The position numbers and the translations under genes were made by a program. This document shows, piece after piece, positions 36,277 to 44,403 of a DNA stretch of 64,000 bases. Location of the stretch: the NCBI GenBank assembly GCA_963709485.1, contig CAVPWE010000007.1:62001-126000 (forward strand). The letters are read 5' to 3'. The DNA is from JAXDBM01 sp963709485. Lineage in GTDB: Bacteria > Desulfobacterota > Syntrophia > Syntrophales > Fen-1087. Numbering within the stretch: position 1 is the stretch's first letter; each line of letters begins with the position of its first letter. The notes beneath the pieces were generated by a model. The model saw only the letters and a list, made by a program, of their open reading frames with translations. It had not been told where the DNA came from and searched no databases.

Positions 36277-36624
36277 ATGGGCTATCTGCAATTGGCTTTG
36301 AAGGCAGTCAAACCGACAATCACAGGGAACGAAAAAAGGGAGGAATCGAAAATCAGGCTTGTCAAGACCATGACGGAGGCGCGCCGTCAAAGCCTTGAAG
36401 ATGCGATGACGGAAATCCTTGTAAGCGCACGAGACAGGATCACCGCAAGATACGCAGGGGGACAATACACGGCAACGCATGAAATCCGGCAGGCAGAAAC
36501 CGCTATTGATACACTTTACCATGAAGTCATTGCCGGTGAAGCGGGAATTGATGACTTCGGCAAGGCCGTTAGGCAATGGGAAGGGCTTTGCTTAAGGTTT
36601 AGAGACTTAAGGAACGGAGGGTAA
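36277..36624 (+). CDS. hypothetical protein of element B
   Basis: 115 aa from the ATG at 36277 with AAGGGATG upstream. Mostly helical, basic in the middle (TEARRQSLEDAMTEILVSARDR), not recognised. It lies between the DUF3987 gene and the terminase-like gene, 6 bases from the latter, so it probably belongs to the same transcript. Confidence 0.5.
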   Translation: MGYLQLALKAVKPTITGNEKREESKIRLVKTMTEARRQSLEDAMTEILVSARDRITARYAGGQYTATHEIRQAETAIDTLYHEVIAGEAGIDDFGKAVRQWEGLCLRFRDLRNGG

Positions 36625-36630
36625 ACTAAC

Positions 36631-37230
36631 ATGCGAAAAGTGAACGATACCGAACTAATCAAAATGATTGAATCCGGCATGACACAACGGCAGGCGGCAG
36701 AGCATTTCGGTGTTACGGAAGGGGCAATCTCTCAGCGGGTAAAGCGTCTCAAATCACAAAGACCGCCTGAGAGCTTCGAAAGGCTGACGGACAAAGAGAA
36801 GGGCTTTGTCTTGGCAAAAGTCGAAGGCAAATCGAATCTGGAAGCCGTCAAGGCATCTTATGATTGCACATCGAATGAGAGCGCGAAGGCGTTGGGAACT
36901 AAACTCATGAAAGACCCTGACATTTCCGAGTGCATCCATGATCTGTTGCATCAAGAGGGAATCGGCAGGCGCAGACGGGTTCAGAGGCTTCGGGATTTGA
37001 TTGAATCCGGCAACATGACGGATGTCGGCAGGGGTCTGGACATGGCCAACAAAATGACCGGGTCGTATGCGCCGATTGAAGTGAAAACGGATGTCTCCAT
37101 TCTGGTCGAGGAAATTTTGCGAGTAAGAGATGAAATGGAGCCGTGGAAAAGCCAGGGGGAAAAGTTTCTTGCTGACAAGGCATCACAGGAAAATGATTCT
37201 GTGATCGATATTCAACCGGAAGAAACTTAA
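36631..37230 (+). CDS. helix-turn-helix protein resembling a small terminase subunit
   Basis: 199 aa. An N-terminal HTH (MTQRQAAEHFGVTEGAISQR) is followed by LTDKEKGFVLAKVEGKSNLE and AVKASYDCTSNESAKALGTK, which has the layout of the terminase small subunit (Terminase_2): LTxKQexFvxxyl...A...AGYS...a...g..Ll. The C-terminal half has GLDMANKMTGSYAP, also common in these proteins. Small terminases bind the packaging site and redirect the phage packaging motor. Phage satellites often encode only this subunit. The assignment is by pattern and is moderately certain. Confidence 0.55.
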   Translation: MRKVNDTELIKMIESGMTQRQAAEHFGVTEGAISQRVKRLKSQRPPESFERLTDKEKGFVLAKVEGKSNLEAVKASYDCTSNESAKALGTKLMKDPDISECIHDLLHQEGIGRRRRVQRLRDLIESGNMTDVGRGLDMANKMTGSYAPIEVKTDVSILVEEILRVRDEMEPWKSQGEKFLADKASQENDSVIDIQPEET

Positions 37231-37360
37231 GTCTTTTCAAAGTCGGGGGGGGAATATTGACCGCACATGACGATATTCGAGCATACCGGCATCCCCCCCT
37301 GTCGCCGGTGTACGGCAGGGACAAATAAGGGATTCCTTAAACTGAATTTGAAAGGAAGGA

Positions 37361-37711
37361 ATGACGAATCGAATGACAGATGACAGCGCGAATCAGTCCT
37401 TGATGATTCAAACGCTTATTCCTCAGCAGACCATCCAGACCATCATCGATATGACGGCAGAGAAAGTCTTTCGGATGGTCAGACCGCTTCTGTGCCCATC
37501 CTCAAACACAGACGAAATCTTTGACGTGAAAGGACTTGCCGCATATCTGAAAAGCACGGAGGCATGGATAAGGGAACAGGCGCGCAACGGAAACATTCCC
37601 TGTTTCAAGAGCGGCAAGCAATGGAAATTCCGCAAGCGGCAGATCGACAAACTCTATCAATCACGCGCTTTGCTTCCGGTTTCAACGGCGAGCATCAAAG
37701 CCAGAGGATAA
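37361..37711 (+). CDS. excisionase/AlpA-like helix-turn-helix protein
   Basis: 116 aa. EIFDVKGLAAYLKSTEAWIR and GNIPCFKSGKQWKFRKRQID form the excisionase-type winged HTH (HTH_17), which recognises DNA with WxRFxxxxID-like wording. In integrative elements it directs excision or activates the integrase. It sits two genes ahead of the integrase. The 130 bases before it contain a G8...C7 inverted arrangement at 37245-37299. Confidence 0.7.
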   Translation: MTNRMTDDSANQSLMIQTLIPQQTIQTIIDMTAEKVFRMVRPLLCPSSNTDEIFDVKGLAAYLKSTEAWIREQARNGNIPCFKSGKQWKFRKRQIDKLYQSRALLPVSTASIKARG

Positions 37712-37810
37712 GCGGCAAACGGATATTGTGTCCGTTATATGCTGAGAATAATCTTGAATAGTCAGTCACTTGCAAAATGCTGTGAATTAAATTGTGAACA
37801 AAAAAACTTC

Positions 37811-37839
37811 TTGACAAATGCTAACTGAGTTATTACACT
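37811..37839 (+). promoter_or_regulatory. promoter for a leaderless XRE repressor
   Basis: TTGACA (37811-37816) and TACACT (37834-37839) are separated by 17 bases. The expected start point, about 7 bases after the -10 box, is the A of the ATG at 37846, and no Shine-Dalgarno sequence lies in between. Confidence 0.65.
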
Positions 37840-37845
37840 AAAGCC

Positions 37846-38046
37846 ATGAAGAATTGGACACCGGAAGAAATCAAGGCGCTCAGGAAACGGTTAGGCCTAT
37901 CGCAAGCCATGTTCGGCAAGCGCATAGGGATCACACGGCAACATGTCTATTACCTTGAAAGGGGGGAGCGCACGGCAAGCAAAACTTTAATGTTGTTATT
38001 GGATTACATTGAAAACGACAAGGGAAAGGAGAGTCAAGATGATTGA
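37846..38046 (+). CDS. XRE-family repressor
   Basis: 66 aa, essentially one helix-turn-helix: EEIKALRKRLGLSQAMFGKR then IGITRQHVYYLERGERTAS. Such small Cro/CI-like proteins control phage and island gene expression. Its promoter places the transcript start on the initiation codon, as for lambda cI. The next gene overlaps by about 8 bases. Confidence 0.8.
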   Translation: MKNWTPEEIKALRKRLGLSQAMFGKRIGITRQHVYYLERGERTASKTLMLLLDYIENDKGKESQDD

Positions 38047-38248
38047 ACATGGTTCATTCTATCAGTTTATGAAATGGACTTTTTCATTAATACCAATTTT
38101 CATTGCAGGGCTTGTTTCTGAAAATTCGTTGGTGTGGATAGCGGCATATGGAGTGTTCATCGTTACTTTTGGTCTAATAGTTATTTCAGAACAATTAGAA
38201 AATTTGATTCACTTGGAGGTAAAAGAAAATGGCAAAGGGAATTTATAA
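38039..38248 (+). CDS. small membrane protein with two predicted helices
   Basis: 69 aa, MIEHGSFYQFMKW, then two hydrophobic segments (FSLIPIFIAGLVS and VWIAAYGVFIVTFGLIVIS) and an amphipathic end. Not recognised. It overlaps both neighbours (repressor and integrase), so it is likely coupled to them. Confidence 0.5.
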   Translation: MIEHGSFYQFMKWTFSLIPIFIAGLVSENSLVWIAAYGVFIVTFGLIVISEQLENLIHLEVKENGKGNL

Positions 38249-39329
38249 GCGCGGGCACGTCTTCTGGATTGCCTATGCCTCGCTTGATGGAAAGGTTGTC
38301 CGTGAATCATCGAAATCGGAAAGATTCAAGGATGCCGAGACCCTTCTAATCAAGCGGCGGCAGTCTGTCAGAGAAGGGAAGATGCCGGAGATAAAACGGA
38401 TCGGCAACCATTCATTCAATGATCTTGTGAAAGATTATCTGAAATTTGCCGAAAGACAACGCGCTTTCAAGCAGAAAGAGCTTGTCATAAATCAGCTTAA
38501 AGAACGATTCGGGCAGTTACCGTTAAGACGATTCGACACAAGGCTTATTGAGACTTATCAAAATCAGAAGAGATTGCAGACTGGGAACAAACCGGCAACG
38601 ATCAACCGTCATGTTGCAACCATCAAGCATATGTTCACAAAGGCCGTTGAGTGGGACATGGTAGAGGAAGACACCTTGAAACGGATCAGACGGGCAAAAC
38701 TGCTTGAGGAAAACAATAGACGGCTTCGCTATCTGTCAACGGAAGAATGTCAAACCCTGATTGATGCCTGTGACAAGCATCTGAAACACTTGAAGCCGAT
38801 TGTTGTCATGGCCTTGAACACCGGCATGAGGAAAGGAGAAATCCTGAATTTGAAATGGGATGACGTTGACATGAAGCACGGCTTCATACTTCTATCCCAT
38901 ACAAAGAACGGAGAACGGCGGGAAATCCCGATCAATCCGACTTTGAAGGCACACCTTGAAGAATTATTCAAAGGGACTGTAAAGAGACCCCGGAAAATCA
39001 ATGTGCCCTTTGTCTTCTATGACTATACAACCGAGAAACCATATAAAAACGTTCATAATTCGTTTGTGTCGGCTTGCAAGAAGGCGAATATACGGGATTT
39101 CAGATTTCACGATCTGAGGCATACCTTTTCAAGTCAGCTTGTCATGGCAGGAATCGATATTACAACCGTCAAGGAATTGTTAGGTCACAAGACCCTAACC
39201 ATGACCCTCAGATATGCCCATCTTGCACCCTCTCACAAAGTCAAGGCCGTTGATATTCTGGATCAGGCCTTGAGCACTTCGCGAACTTCACAATTACTTC
39301 ACAAAAAAGAAGGGATTGCAAATGAATAA
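38229..39329 (+). CDS. tyrosine-type integrase of element B
   Basis: 366 aa, full length. N-terminal arm-binding domain (GIYKRGHVFWIAYASLDGKV), SAM-like core-binding domain, then the catalytic domain with Arg in LNTGMRKGEIL, the lysine region, HDLRHTFSS, GHKTLTMTLRYAH with the final Tyr. It follows a GGAGG ribosome site. The integrase gene ends 8 bases before the att copy at 39337, the usual arrangement for site-specific integration into a tRNA gene. Target specificity for tRNA-Lys follows from the att sequence. Confidence 0.9.
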   Translation: MAKGIYKRGHVFWIAYASLDGKVVRESSKSERFKDAETLLIKRRQSVREGKMPEIKRIGNHSFNDLVKDYLKFAERQRAFKQKELVINQLKERFGQLPLRRFDTRLIETYQNQKRLQTGNKPATINRHVATIKHMFTKAVEWDMVEEDTLKRIRRAKLLEENNRRLRYLSTEECQTLIDACDKHLKHLKPIVVMALNTGMRKGEILNLKWDDVDMKHGFILLSHTKNGERREIPINPTLKAHLEELFKGTVKRPRKINVPFVFYDYTTEKPYKNVHNSFVSACKKANIRDFRFHDLRHTFSSQLVMAGIDITTVKELLGHKTLTMTLRYAHLAPSHKVKAVDILDQALSTSRTSQLLHKKEGIANE

Positions 39330-39336
39330 CACTTGC

Positions 39337-39398
39337 AACCCCTTGATTTCGTTGGTGGGCCGTGTGAGGATTGAACTCACGACCAACGGATTAAAAGT
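39337..39398. repeat. att copy of tRNA-Lys 3' end between elements B and A
   Basis: Identical to the tRNA-Lys 3' half from TTGGTGGGCC to TTAAAAGT, with left flank AACCCCTTGATTTCGTTGG. The right flank (CAGTCGTTTCAAGC) is specific to element A. It forms the left boundary of element A. Confidence 0.85.
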
Positions 39399-39484
39399 CA
39401 GTCGTTTCAAGCTGTTATAATTCAGCTTTTTCTATTCATAGCGTGGACACGGCTTTGATATTCAAAGCGAATATGTGGACACGA

Positions 39485-40576
39485 TCACTTCCCGCCGGTC
39501 AACTTCCCGAGGACATCCGCCGCCTGCTCCAGGTGCTTTCCCGCAACATGAGTGTAGAACTCGGTCGTCGTGATCGCCTTGTGGCCGAGAAACTTCTGGA
39601 CGATCCGGGAGCTGATCCCGGAAGCCATCAGGTGCGTCGCACATGAATGTCGGAACAGATGAGGCGTCACGCGCTTCGTGATCCTCGCATCCTTACATAT
39701 CCGCCGGAGGGCTGTTCGGATGTCGTAAACGGGCTTCCCTGATCGTCCAGAAAGAAAGATATAGTCCTCGGCTTGCGACGTTTGCCCAGGAGCGGCGATC
39801 TCCATGAGGGAGGACAGCAGGGCCGGGGTCAAAAGGAGCAGCTTGAAACTGCCGCCTTTTTGCTTGACGGTCAAAGTCCGGTTGTCGATGTCGATGTCCT
39901 GACGGCGGATGTTCCTGGCCTCGTTCATCCTCAAGCCGAGTCCGTATAAGCACAGGATCAACGCCCGGTGCGTCGGGCCTGCCGCCTCAAGTATCCTGAC
40001 AATCTCATCGGGTGACAGCACCATCGGGATCGGGCGGGACTCCGGGAGCTTGCTGATCTTTAAGATCGGGACGGACATATTTTTCTCGGTCCGGCACCAT
40101 TTCAAGAATCCTCTAAAATAATCCAGTTCCTTGTTTACGGTGCGGCCTGACGGGGCCTGTCGCGGGACTTTCTCCCGGGCCTTGACCTTGACCTTGTTTC
40201 GTGTCTGCTCGGCCTTGCGGAGCTTCTGGTACAGCGACAAATGCTCGTTTGTGAGTCCTTCGATCCGCTTGTCCCCGAGCAGCCGGGACAGGTGGGCGTC
40301 GTATGTCAGATCGACATCCTTCCATGTCCAGGGGCGCGATGGAGTTTGTACCACTGGAGATATTCGGGAAAGAGATCATCGACCAGGGCGGACCGATCAG
40401 GCGGTCTGTTGCCGAGCTTTGCGGCCCGGTGCATGGACTTTATGTCCCGCTCGTATTGCTCGGCCTCCGCACGGTCCGTGATCTCCGGGGGCAGGGGCAG
40501 CCGGACGCGGCGGCCATGGCGTCCACCGAGGCAATAGTCGATCACAGAGCGGATCTTTATGCCAGTTTACGGCCAT
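39485..40576 (-). pseudogene. tyrosine integrase of element A, frameshifted
   Basis: The C-terminal 280 residues are intact in one frame, with LYGLGLRMNEARNIRR, the catalytic HLFRHSCATHL and LGHKAITTTEFYTHV (final Tyr). Upstream, another frame gives RGRRVRLPLPPEITDRAEAE then LFPEYLQWYKLHRAP (40306-40545), the N-terminal core-binding part, and a third frame gives an ATG at 40576 with MAVNWHK after AGGA. At least two frameshifts therefore separate start from catalytic domain. It sits next to the att at 39337, on the far side of its element from the tRNA, opposite to the arrangement in element B. Confidence 0.75.
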
Positions 40577-40916
40577 GATTGTGTTCCTGATTCAGATGGG
40601 CGGAACCGTTCCGCCCATCTGTTTTTGCCGCGTTCAAGTTTCCTGACTGCCCCCCCCATGCAGAGGCCAAGCTGGGGGATATTGCCGAAGGCGATACCGA
40701 AGCCTAAATTAAGCAAGGCCATCAATGGTTCACTGCGGGCACTATCACCCTGCCCCCTGGCGTGTCCAAGCAGACATCCACCGGGCGCAGACCATCGGCA
40801 AATCCGACATCGTGTCATTTTTCATATAACATAAATTTATTGAAAAATATCTGACTTTCTTTTAATGCGCTTTATTAAGTAATCAACTCAATCAATAGAG
40901 GGGCTTGACTTGAAAT

Positions 40917-41433
40917 CTGAATTTTAATCTTGACGTTGCAAAGGGGTTACAGATCGAGCGGGGCCGTTTCCGTGAATGGGTTGTCAACGAATACATCAAA
41001 CCATCCGTCAAGGCGTCGGGGGCGGGAACGCGGGCCGTTTTCACACTGCAAGACGTTTATCTGATCGCCCTGTTCCTGCATCTGATCGAGTACGGATTCA
41101 ACCGTGCATCCGCCGGGGCTTTTGTGAATGACTTCGCTGAAAAAATCAAATCGGAGAAGAAAAGGGGAGTTTACCCGGAAACCGTCTATATCGTTTTTCG
41201 CGATGGGGAAGTTGAACGCTTCGGGCCTGGACCGTGGAAGCTTGACGTTCAGTCGTTCACTATTGATTGGGCGTCTTTCAAACCCCAAATTCGCAGTGAC
41301 GGGGAAAGAGTGTCAGTTTCCGGCGGGCAACATGGACGTGCAAGTGAAAAAGGATGAGGATTGGAAGTCTGGACACGTCGTGAACTTTGGGGCATTGCGG
41401 CGAGAGGTCGATGCGGCAATGGAGAAGATTTAA
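40917..41433 (+). pseudogene. MerR-like DNA-binding protein, degraded
   Basis: A frame without a normal start codon reads LDVAKGLQIERGRFREWVVN then YIKPSVKASGAGTRAVFTLQD and VYLIALFLHLIEYGF, a MerR/excisionase-type helix-turn-helix with its wing. Near 41300 it changes frame to QFPAGNMDVQVKKDEDWKSG to a stop at 41433. The 40577-40916 stretch in front holds no gene that can be supported. It is probably a former regulator of element A. Confidence 0.5.
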
Positions 41434-41485
41434 TTTTTTTTGCCAGAGATATTAAGCAAGTTGCTTAATGCACAAGGGGGTTGAA

Positions 41486-41695
41486 ATGGAAAGGGCAATT
41501 TTGTGGCCGTTGAAAATAGCGATCACGGAAAAGTTTAAGAGTCAATTCCAGTTCGCGCAGCACATGGGCGAACATGAATCGACCGTCTCCCGGGTTGTCC
41601 GGGGGGCGCATGAGCTTGACCAGGAGGACCAACGAGCCTGGGCCGAAGCCCTGGGCGAGAATTACGAGGCGTTATTCTGTGAGCGCAAGCCCTAA
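41486..41695 (+). CDS. XRE-like HTH regulator of element A
   Basis: About 69 aa from the ATG at 41486, which follows AAGGGGG; an earlier ATG at 41468 has no ribosome site. FAQHMGEHESTVSRVVRGAH is a helix-turn-helix recognition part of a Cro/CI-like repressor. It overlaps the next small gene by 17 bases. Confidence 0.55.
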   Translation: MERAILWPLKIAITEKFKSQFQFAQHMGEHESTVSRVVRGAHELDQEDQRAWAEALGENYEALFCERKP

Positions 41696-41879
41696 CATCG
41701 AGTCCCGCCTGGCAAAGATCGAATCCCTGCTGGAGGAGCTTCTCGGCCTCATGGCCGGACAGCAGCCGCCGGGGAGGTACGAGTACGAGCGGGCCTTGAA
41801 AGAGGCCAGCAGGGGCAACAGGAAGCCGTTGTATGAATACATCGCGAAGGGAGGGCGACCAGGTGGAATCAGCGATTGA
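41679..41879 (+). CDS. small protein with predicted coiled coil
   Basis: 66 aa from a GTG at 41679. MSASPNIESRLAKIESLLEE then LLGLMAGQQ forms a short heptad-like helix; the rest is charged. Not recognised. The frame overlaps the repressor before it and a tiny membrane protein after it, consistent with a compact phage-like operon. Confidence 0.45.
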   Translation: MSASPNIESRLAKIESLLEELLGLMAGQQPPGRYEYERALKEASRGNRKPLYEYIAKGGRPGGISD

Positions 41880-41979
41880 CAGATTTTTTCAGATTCTTGA
41901 CCAAACTTCTACATGGGGAACTTTGGTCACCGGGGCCGTGGCGGTGATCTGGATCATCATGCCGGTGGTGGTGCGGTGA
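41863..41979 (+). CDS. 38-residue single-pass membrane protein
   Basis: Starts GTG after GGGAGG and reads MESAIDRFFQILDQTSTWGT then LVTGAVAVIWIIMPVVVR, an amphipathic start and one hydrophobic helix. Too short for most gene callers. The stop overlaps the GTG of the primase gene (GTGA). Function unknown; phage holin-like or regulatory micropeptides have similar layouts. Confidence 0.5.
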   Translation: MESAIDRFFQILDQTSTWGTLVTGAVAVIWIIMPVVVR

Positions 41980-42926
41980 ATACCATGTCCGCCAAATACG
42001 CCGAGGCCCTGGGCAACATCCCGCCGCCGGGGTGCGGCTGCCATCCGTTTCTGCTCTCCGTGTCGAATTACGGGGTCATGGCGGGCCTTTCGCCCGAGAC
42101 CATATACTCGGACATCTCGGCGGCCATCCCTCCAGGGGAACGGCGCATCTCGGACCGGGAGATCGAGTCGGCCATCAAGAAGGCACTGCAGGACCACGGC
42201 AAGGGCGGAGGGTACATCCCCCGGAAGCCGGAGCCGGTCGTAAAGGACGGCCGAGCGGCGCGGGAACGGATCATCAACAAGGCGCGGATCACGGACGAAG
42301 CGGACCTGTGGGACGCATCCCCGATCCGCCTGTGGGATGAACCGGACCAGGACGCGGTCCTGTTCCTCAATGTGGTGTTCCTCCCCGACGACCAGGTCTG
42401 GATCGGGGAGCGTACCGATCCGGGCATCCTCGGCGTGAACATCAAGTCCGCCGCCGTATGGATCGAACATTTCAAAGCGGGCGGGACATCCGGCCCGTTC
42501 ATCATCATCAATCCCCTGTCCGGCAAGTGGGCAAACGTCAAGGGCGGCGATGGGATCACCTTCCGGGGCGATAATAACGTGGCGGATTTCGCTCATTGCC
42601 TTGTTGAGTTTGACAACATCCCCCGAGAGGAGCAGCTGCGGTTTTGGGCCGCCGCAAATCTTCCCATCGTCGCCTTGATTGATTCCGGCGGCAAGAGCAT
42701 TCACGCCTGGATCGAGGTTCAGAAGCTGGCGGTCGTGAACACGCTTGCCGAGTGGCAGCAGCACATCAAGTGCCGCCTCTATGACGGGAACCTGGTCCCG
42801 ATGGGCGTTGATCCGGCCTGCTCTAATCCATCCCGCCTGTCCAGGCTACCAGGACATTTCAGACAAGAAAAAAATTCATATCAGAAAATCCTTTGGCTAT
42901 CGCCGGAGGGGAGGACGATCCAATGA
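41976..42926 (+). CDS. PrimPol-like (archaeo-eukaryotic) primase
   Basis: About 316 aa from the GTG at 41976 (an ATG at 41985 is the alternative). The catalytic acidic region HCLVEFDNIPREEQLRFW and the histidine motif IDSGGKSIHAWIEV match AEP-type primases of plasmids and phages, followed by VDPACSNPSRLSRLPGHFR, a motif common to PrimPol proteins of mobile elements. The start overlaps the membrane protein and the stop overlaps the helicase gene (ATGA). It should make primers at the element's origin. Confidence 0.7.
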   Translation: MNTMSAKYAEALGNIPPPGCGCHPFLLSVSNYGVMAGLSPETIYSDISAAIPPGERRISDREIESAIKKALQDHGKGGGYIPRKPEPVVKDGRAARERIINKARITDEADLWDASPIRLWDEPDQDAVLFLNVVFLPDDQVWIGERTDPGILGVNIKSAAVWIEHFKAGGTSGPFIIINPLSGKWANVKGGDGITFRGDNNVADFAHCLVEFDNIPREEQLRFWAAANLPIVALIDSGGKSIHAWIEVQKLAVVNTLAEWQQHIKCRLYDGNLVPMGVDPACSNPSRLSRLPGHFRQEKNSYQKILWLSPEGRTIQ

Positions 42927-43993
42927 ACGGAATGGATGGGTTTGAGAATCAGGCACGGGCAGCGCAACTGCTGCCGCTTGTCAGCGCCGCCGCCTACCTG
43001 GAACATGAGCCGCCGGAGCCGGATCAGATTTTCACGGATACGCTTGATGCGGGCGATAAAATGACCATCATCGCACCGTCAAAGCTCCGCAAGTCCTTTT
43101 TTACACAGCAAATGGCCCTGTCACTCGCAGCCGGTCGAGACTTTCTGAAATGGGAAGTCCCGAAGGCCCGCCGTGTCCTCTACTGCCAGTTTGAAATCAA
43201 GTCGAACCACAGCCACAGGCGAATCCGTAATCTTGCCAAGGCGATGAATCTCCATCCCGAGGACATCGGGGATCGCCTCATGGTTGTCAACGGGCGCGGC
43301 CTGGGCCTGATCGGACCGGACGGGGTGAAACGGATTCAAGAGGCGGCTGCGGCATTCAATCCCGAGGTGATTGTATTCGATCCCCTCTACAAGATCGCCG
43401 GGGGAGTTGAGAACGCTGCCGAGGATATGAAAACGATTCTCAACAGCTTTGATGTCCTGGCCGAGCAGACCGGAGCCGCGATCATCTATGTTCACCATGA
43501 TCCAAAAGGATCGCCGGGGGAGCGTGACCTTCGGGATCGCGGATCAGGATCGAACGTCCTGGGCCGTGACTACGACGCGGCGGTCATGCTGACGCCTCAC
43601 GCATCGGAAGACGAAGCCGCGGTAGTGGAGACCATCCTCCGCAACTATCGGCCACAGGAACCATTCACGGCCATCTGGGGCGAGGATGAGGGCGGCGGAT
43701 ACTGTTTCCGCATCGACTATGACATCACGCCGGAAAAGAAGACAGCGAAGAACAAAACGCCGAAACTGCCGATGCCTGCATATGCACCGACAGCCGCCCA
43801 AATCCTGGGCGACGGTGAAATGGACATCGGGCCGTTTAAAACTGCCTTCAAAGAAGCAACGGGGCTATCCGATGGGCGTATACGTGACTTCATGCAATGG
43901 GCAGAATCAGGTGGAAATCCGTTCATGAAATCGGACGAAAACAGAGGCCGAGGGCATTACCGAAAATGGGTTTGGCTGAACAAAAAGAAATAG
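42923..43993 (+). CDS. RepA-like hexameric helicase (AAA ATPase)
   Basis: 356 aa. ATPase core: P-loop region IIAPSKLRKSFFTQQMALSL, in which the expected GxxxxGKS is APSKLRKS (Arg instead of Gly); Walker B VIVFDPLYKIAGG; AAIIYVHHDPKGSPGERD, and SGSNVLGRDYDAAVML, which corresponds to the GxxxGxxD sensor region of RepA/AAA_25 proteins. The C-terminal 70 residues look like a winged-helix tail. It forms a primase/helicase pair with the gene before it. Its stop codon is the first TAG of an iteron array. Confidence 0.75.
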   Translation: MNGMDGFENQARAAQLLPLVSAAAYLEHEPPEPDQIFTDTLDAGDKMTIIAPSKLRKSFFTQQMALSLAAGRDFLKWEVPKARRVLYCQFEIKSNHSHRRIRNLAKAMNLHPEDIGDRLMVVNGRGLGLIGPDGVKRIQEAAAAFNPEVIVFDPLYKIAGGVENAAEDMKTILNSFDVLAEQTGAAIIYVHHDPKGSPGERDLRDRGSGSNVLGRDYDAAVMLTPHASEDEAAVVETILRNYRPQEPFTAIWGEDEGGGYCFRIDYDITPEKKTAKNKTPKLPMPAYAPTAAQILGDGEMDIGPFKTAFKEATGLSDGRIRDFMQWAESGGNPFMKSDENRGRGHYRKWVWLNKKK

Positions 43994-44150
43994 GCTTGTT
44001 AGGCTTGTTAGGCTTGTCAATAAATAGGACGCAAAGCCTAACGGCCCTATTATAGGCTTTGGCTTGTCACCTATATTATAGGTGACGTGCCAAAGCCTAA
44101 AGGCCACTGCACGACCAAAATTATTAAATAGGCTTGTCACTCTTATTTGA
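43991..44150. repeat. iteron and palindrome array, probable replication origin of element A
   Basis: TAGGCTTGT is repeated three times in tandem (43991-44017, 9-bp step). The reverse complement-like AAAGCCTA follows at 44033-44040. A 45-bp imperfect palindrome spans 44054-44098: AGGCTTTGGC and GCCAAAGCCT as outer arms, TCACCTATA and TATAGGTGA as inner arms. A further TAGGCTTGTCAC lies at about 44130. Iterons immediately behind a primase/helicase pair are typical of plasmid and satellite origins. Confidence 0.6.
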
Positions 44151-44159
44151 GGGGACAAA

Positions 44160-44336
44160 ATGAAAAGGCGAAAATACCGAGGTCGGCCATTTTGGGACGA
44201 TAACCCGATAACCAGGAAACCGATCTCCATGCAGCAGAAGATCGACCGGGTGCTGGAATGCCTGGGGCCTGGGGCCATCATTCCAGGGAAAGTTACTCAT
44301 GTTTCGGTACAGCACGACGCGGATGTCCAGCTCTAA
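44160..44336 (+). CDS. 58-residue basic protein
   Basis: Reads MKRRKYRGRPFWDDNPITRK then PISMQQKIDRVLECLGPGA. The ATG follows TGAGGGGAC. Basic N-terminus, helical middle; resembles small DNA-binding or regulatory phage proteins but is not recognised. It lies just after the origin-like array. Confidence 0.5.
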   Translation: MKRRKYRGRPFWDDNPITRKPISMQQKIDRVLECLGPGAIIPGKVTHVSVQHDADVQL

Positions 44337-44403
44337 AAACTCATAACCTGGCCGATTGTACCTGTGACTTCGATGTCGGGGTAAAGAAGCCGGACGCCTG
44401 ACC

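Noticed and set aside
32507..39398. Internal tRNA-Lys copies as tRNA genes
   Set aside because: They lack the D-arm and 5' acceptor strand, so they cannot fold as tRNA; they are att copies.
43991..44017. CRISPR-like array
   Set aside because: The units are 9 bp in direct contact, without spacers; they fit iterons, not CRISPR. No cas gene is in the window.
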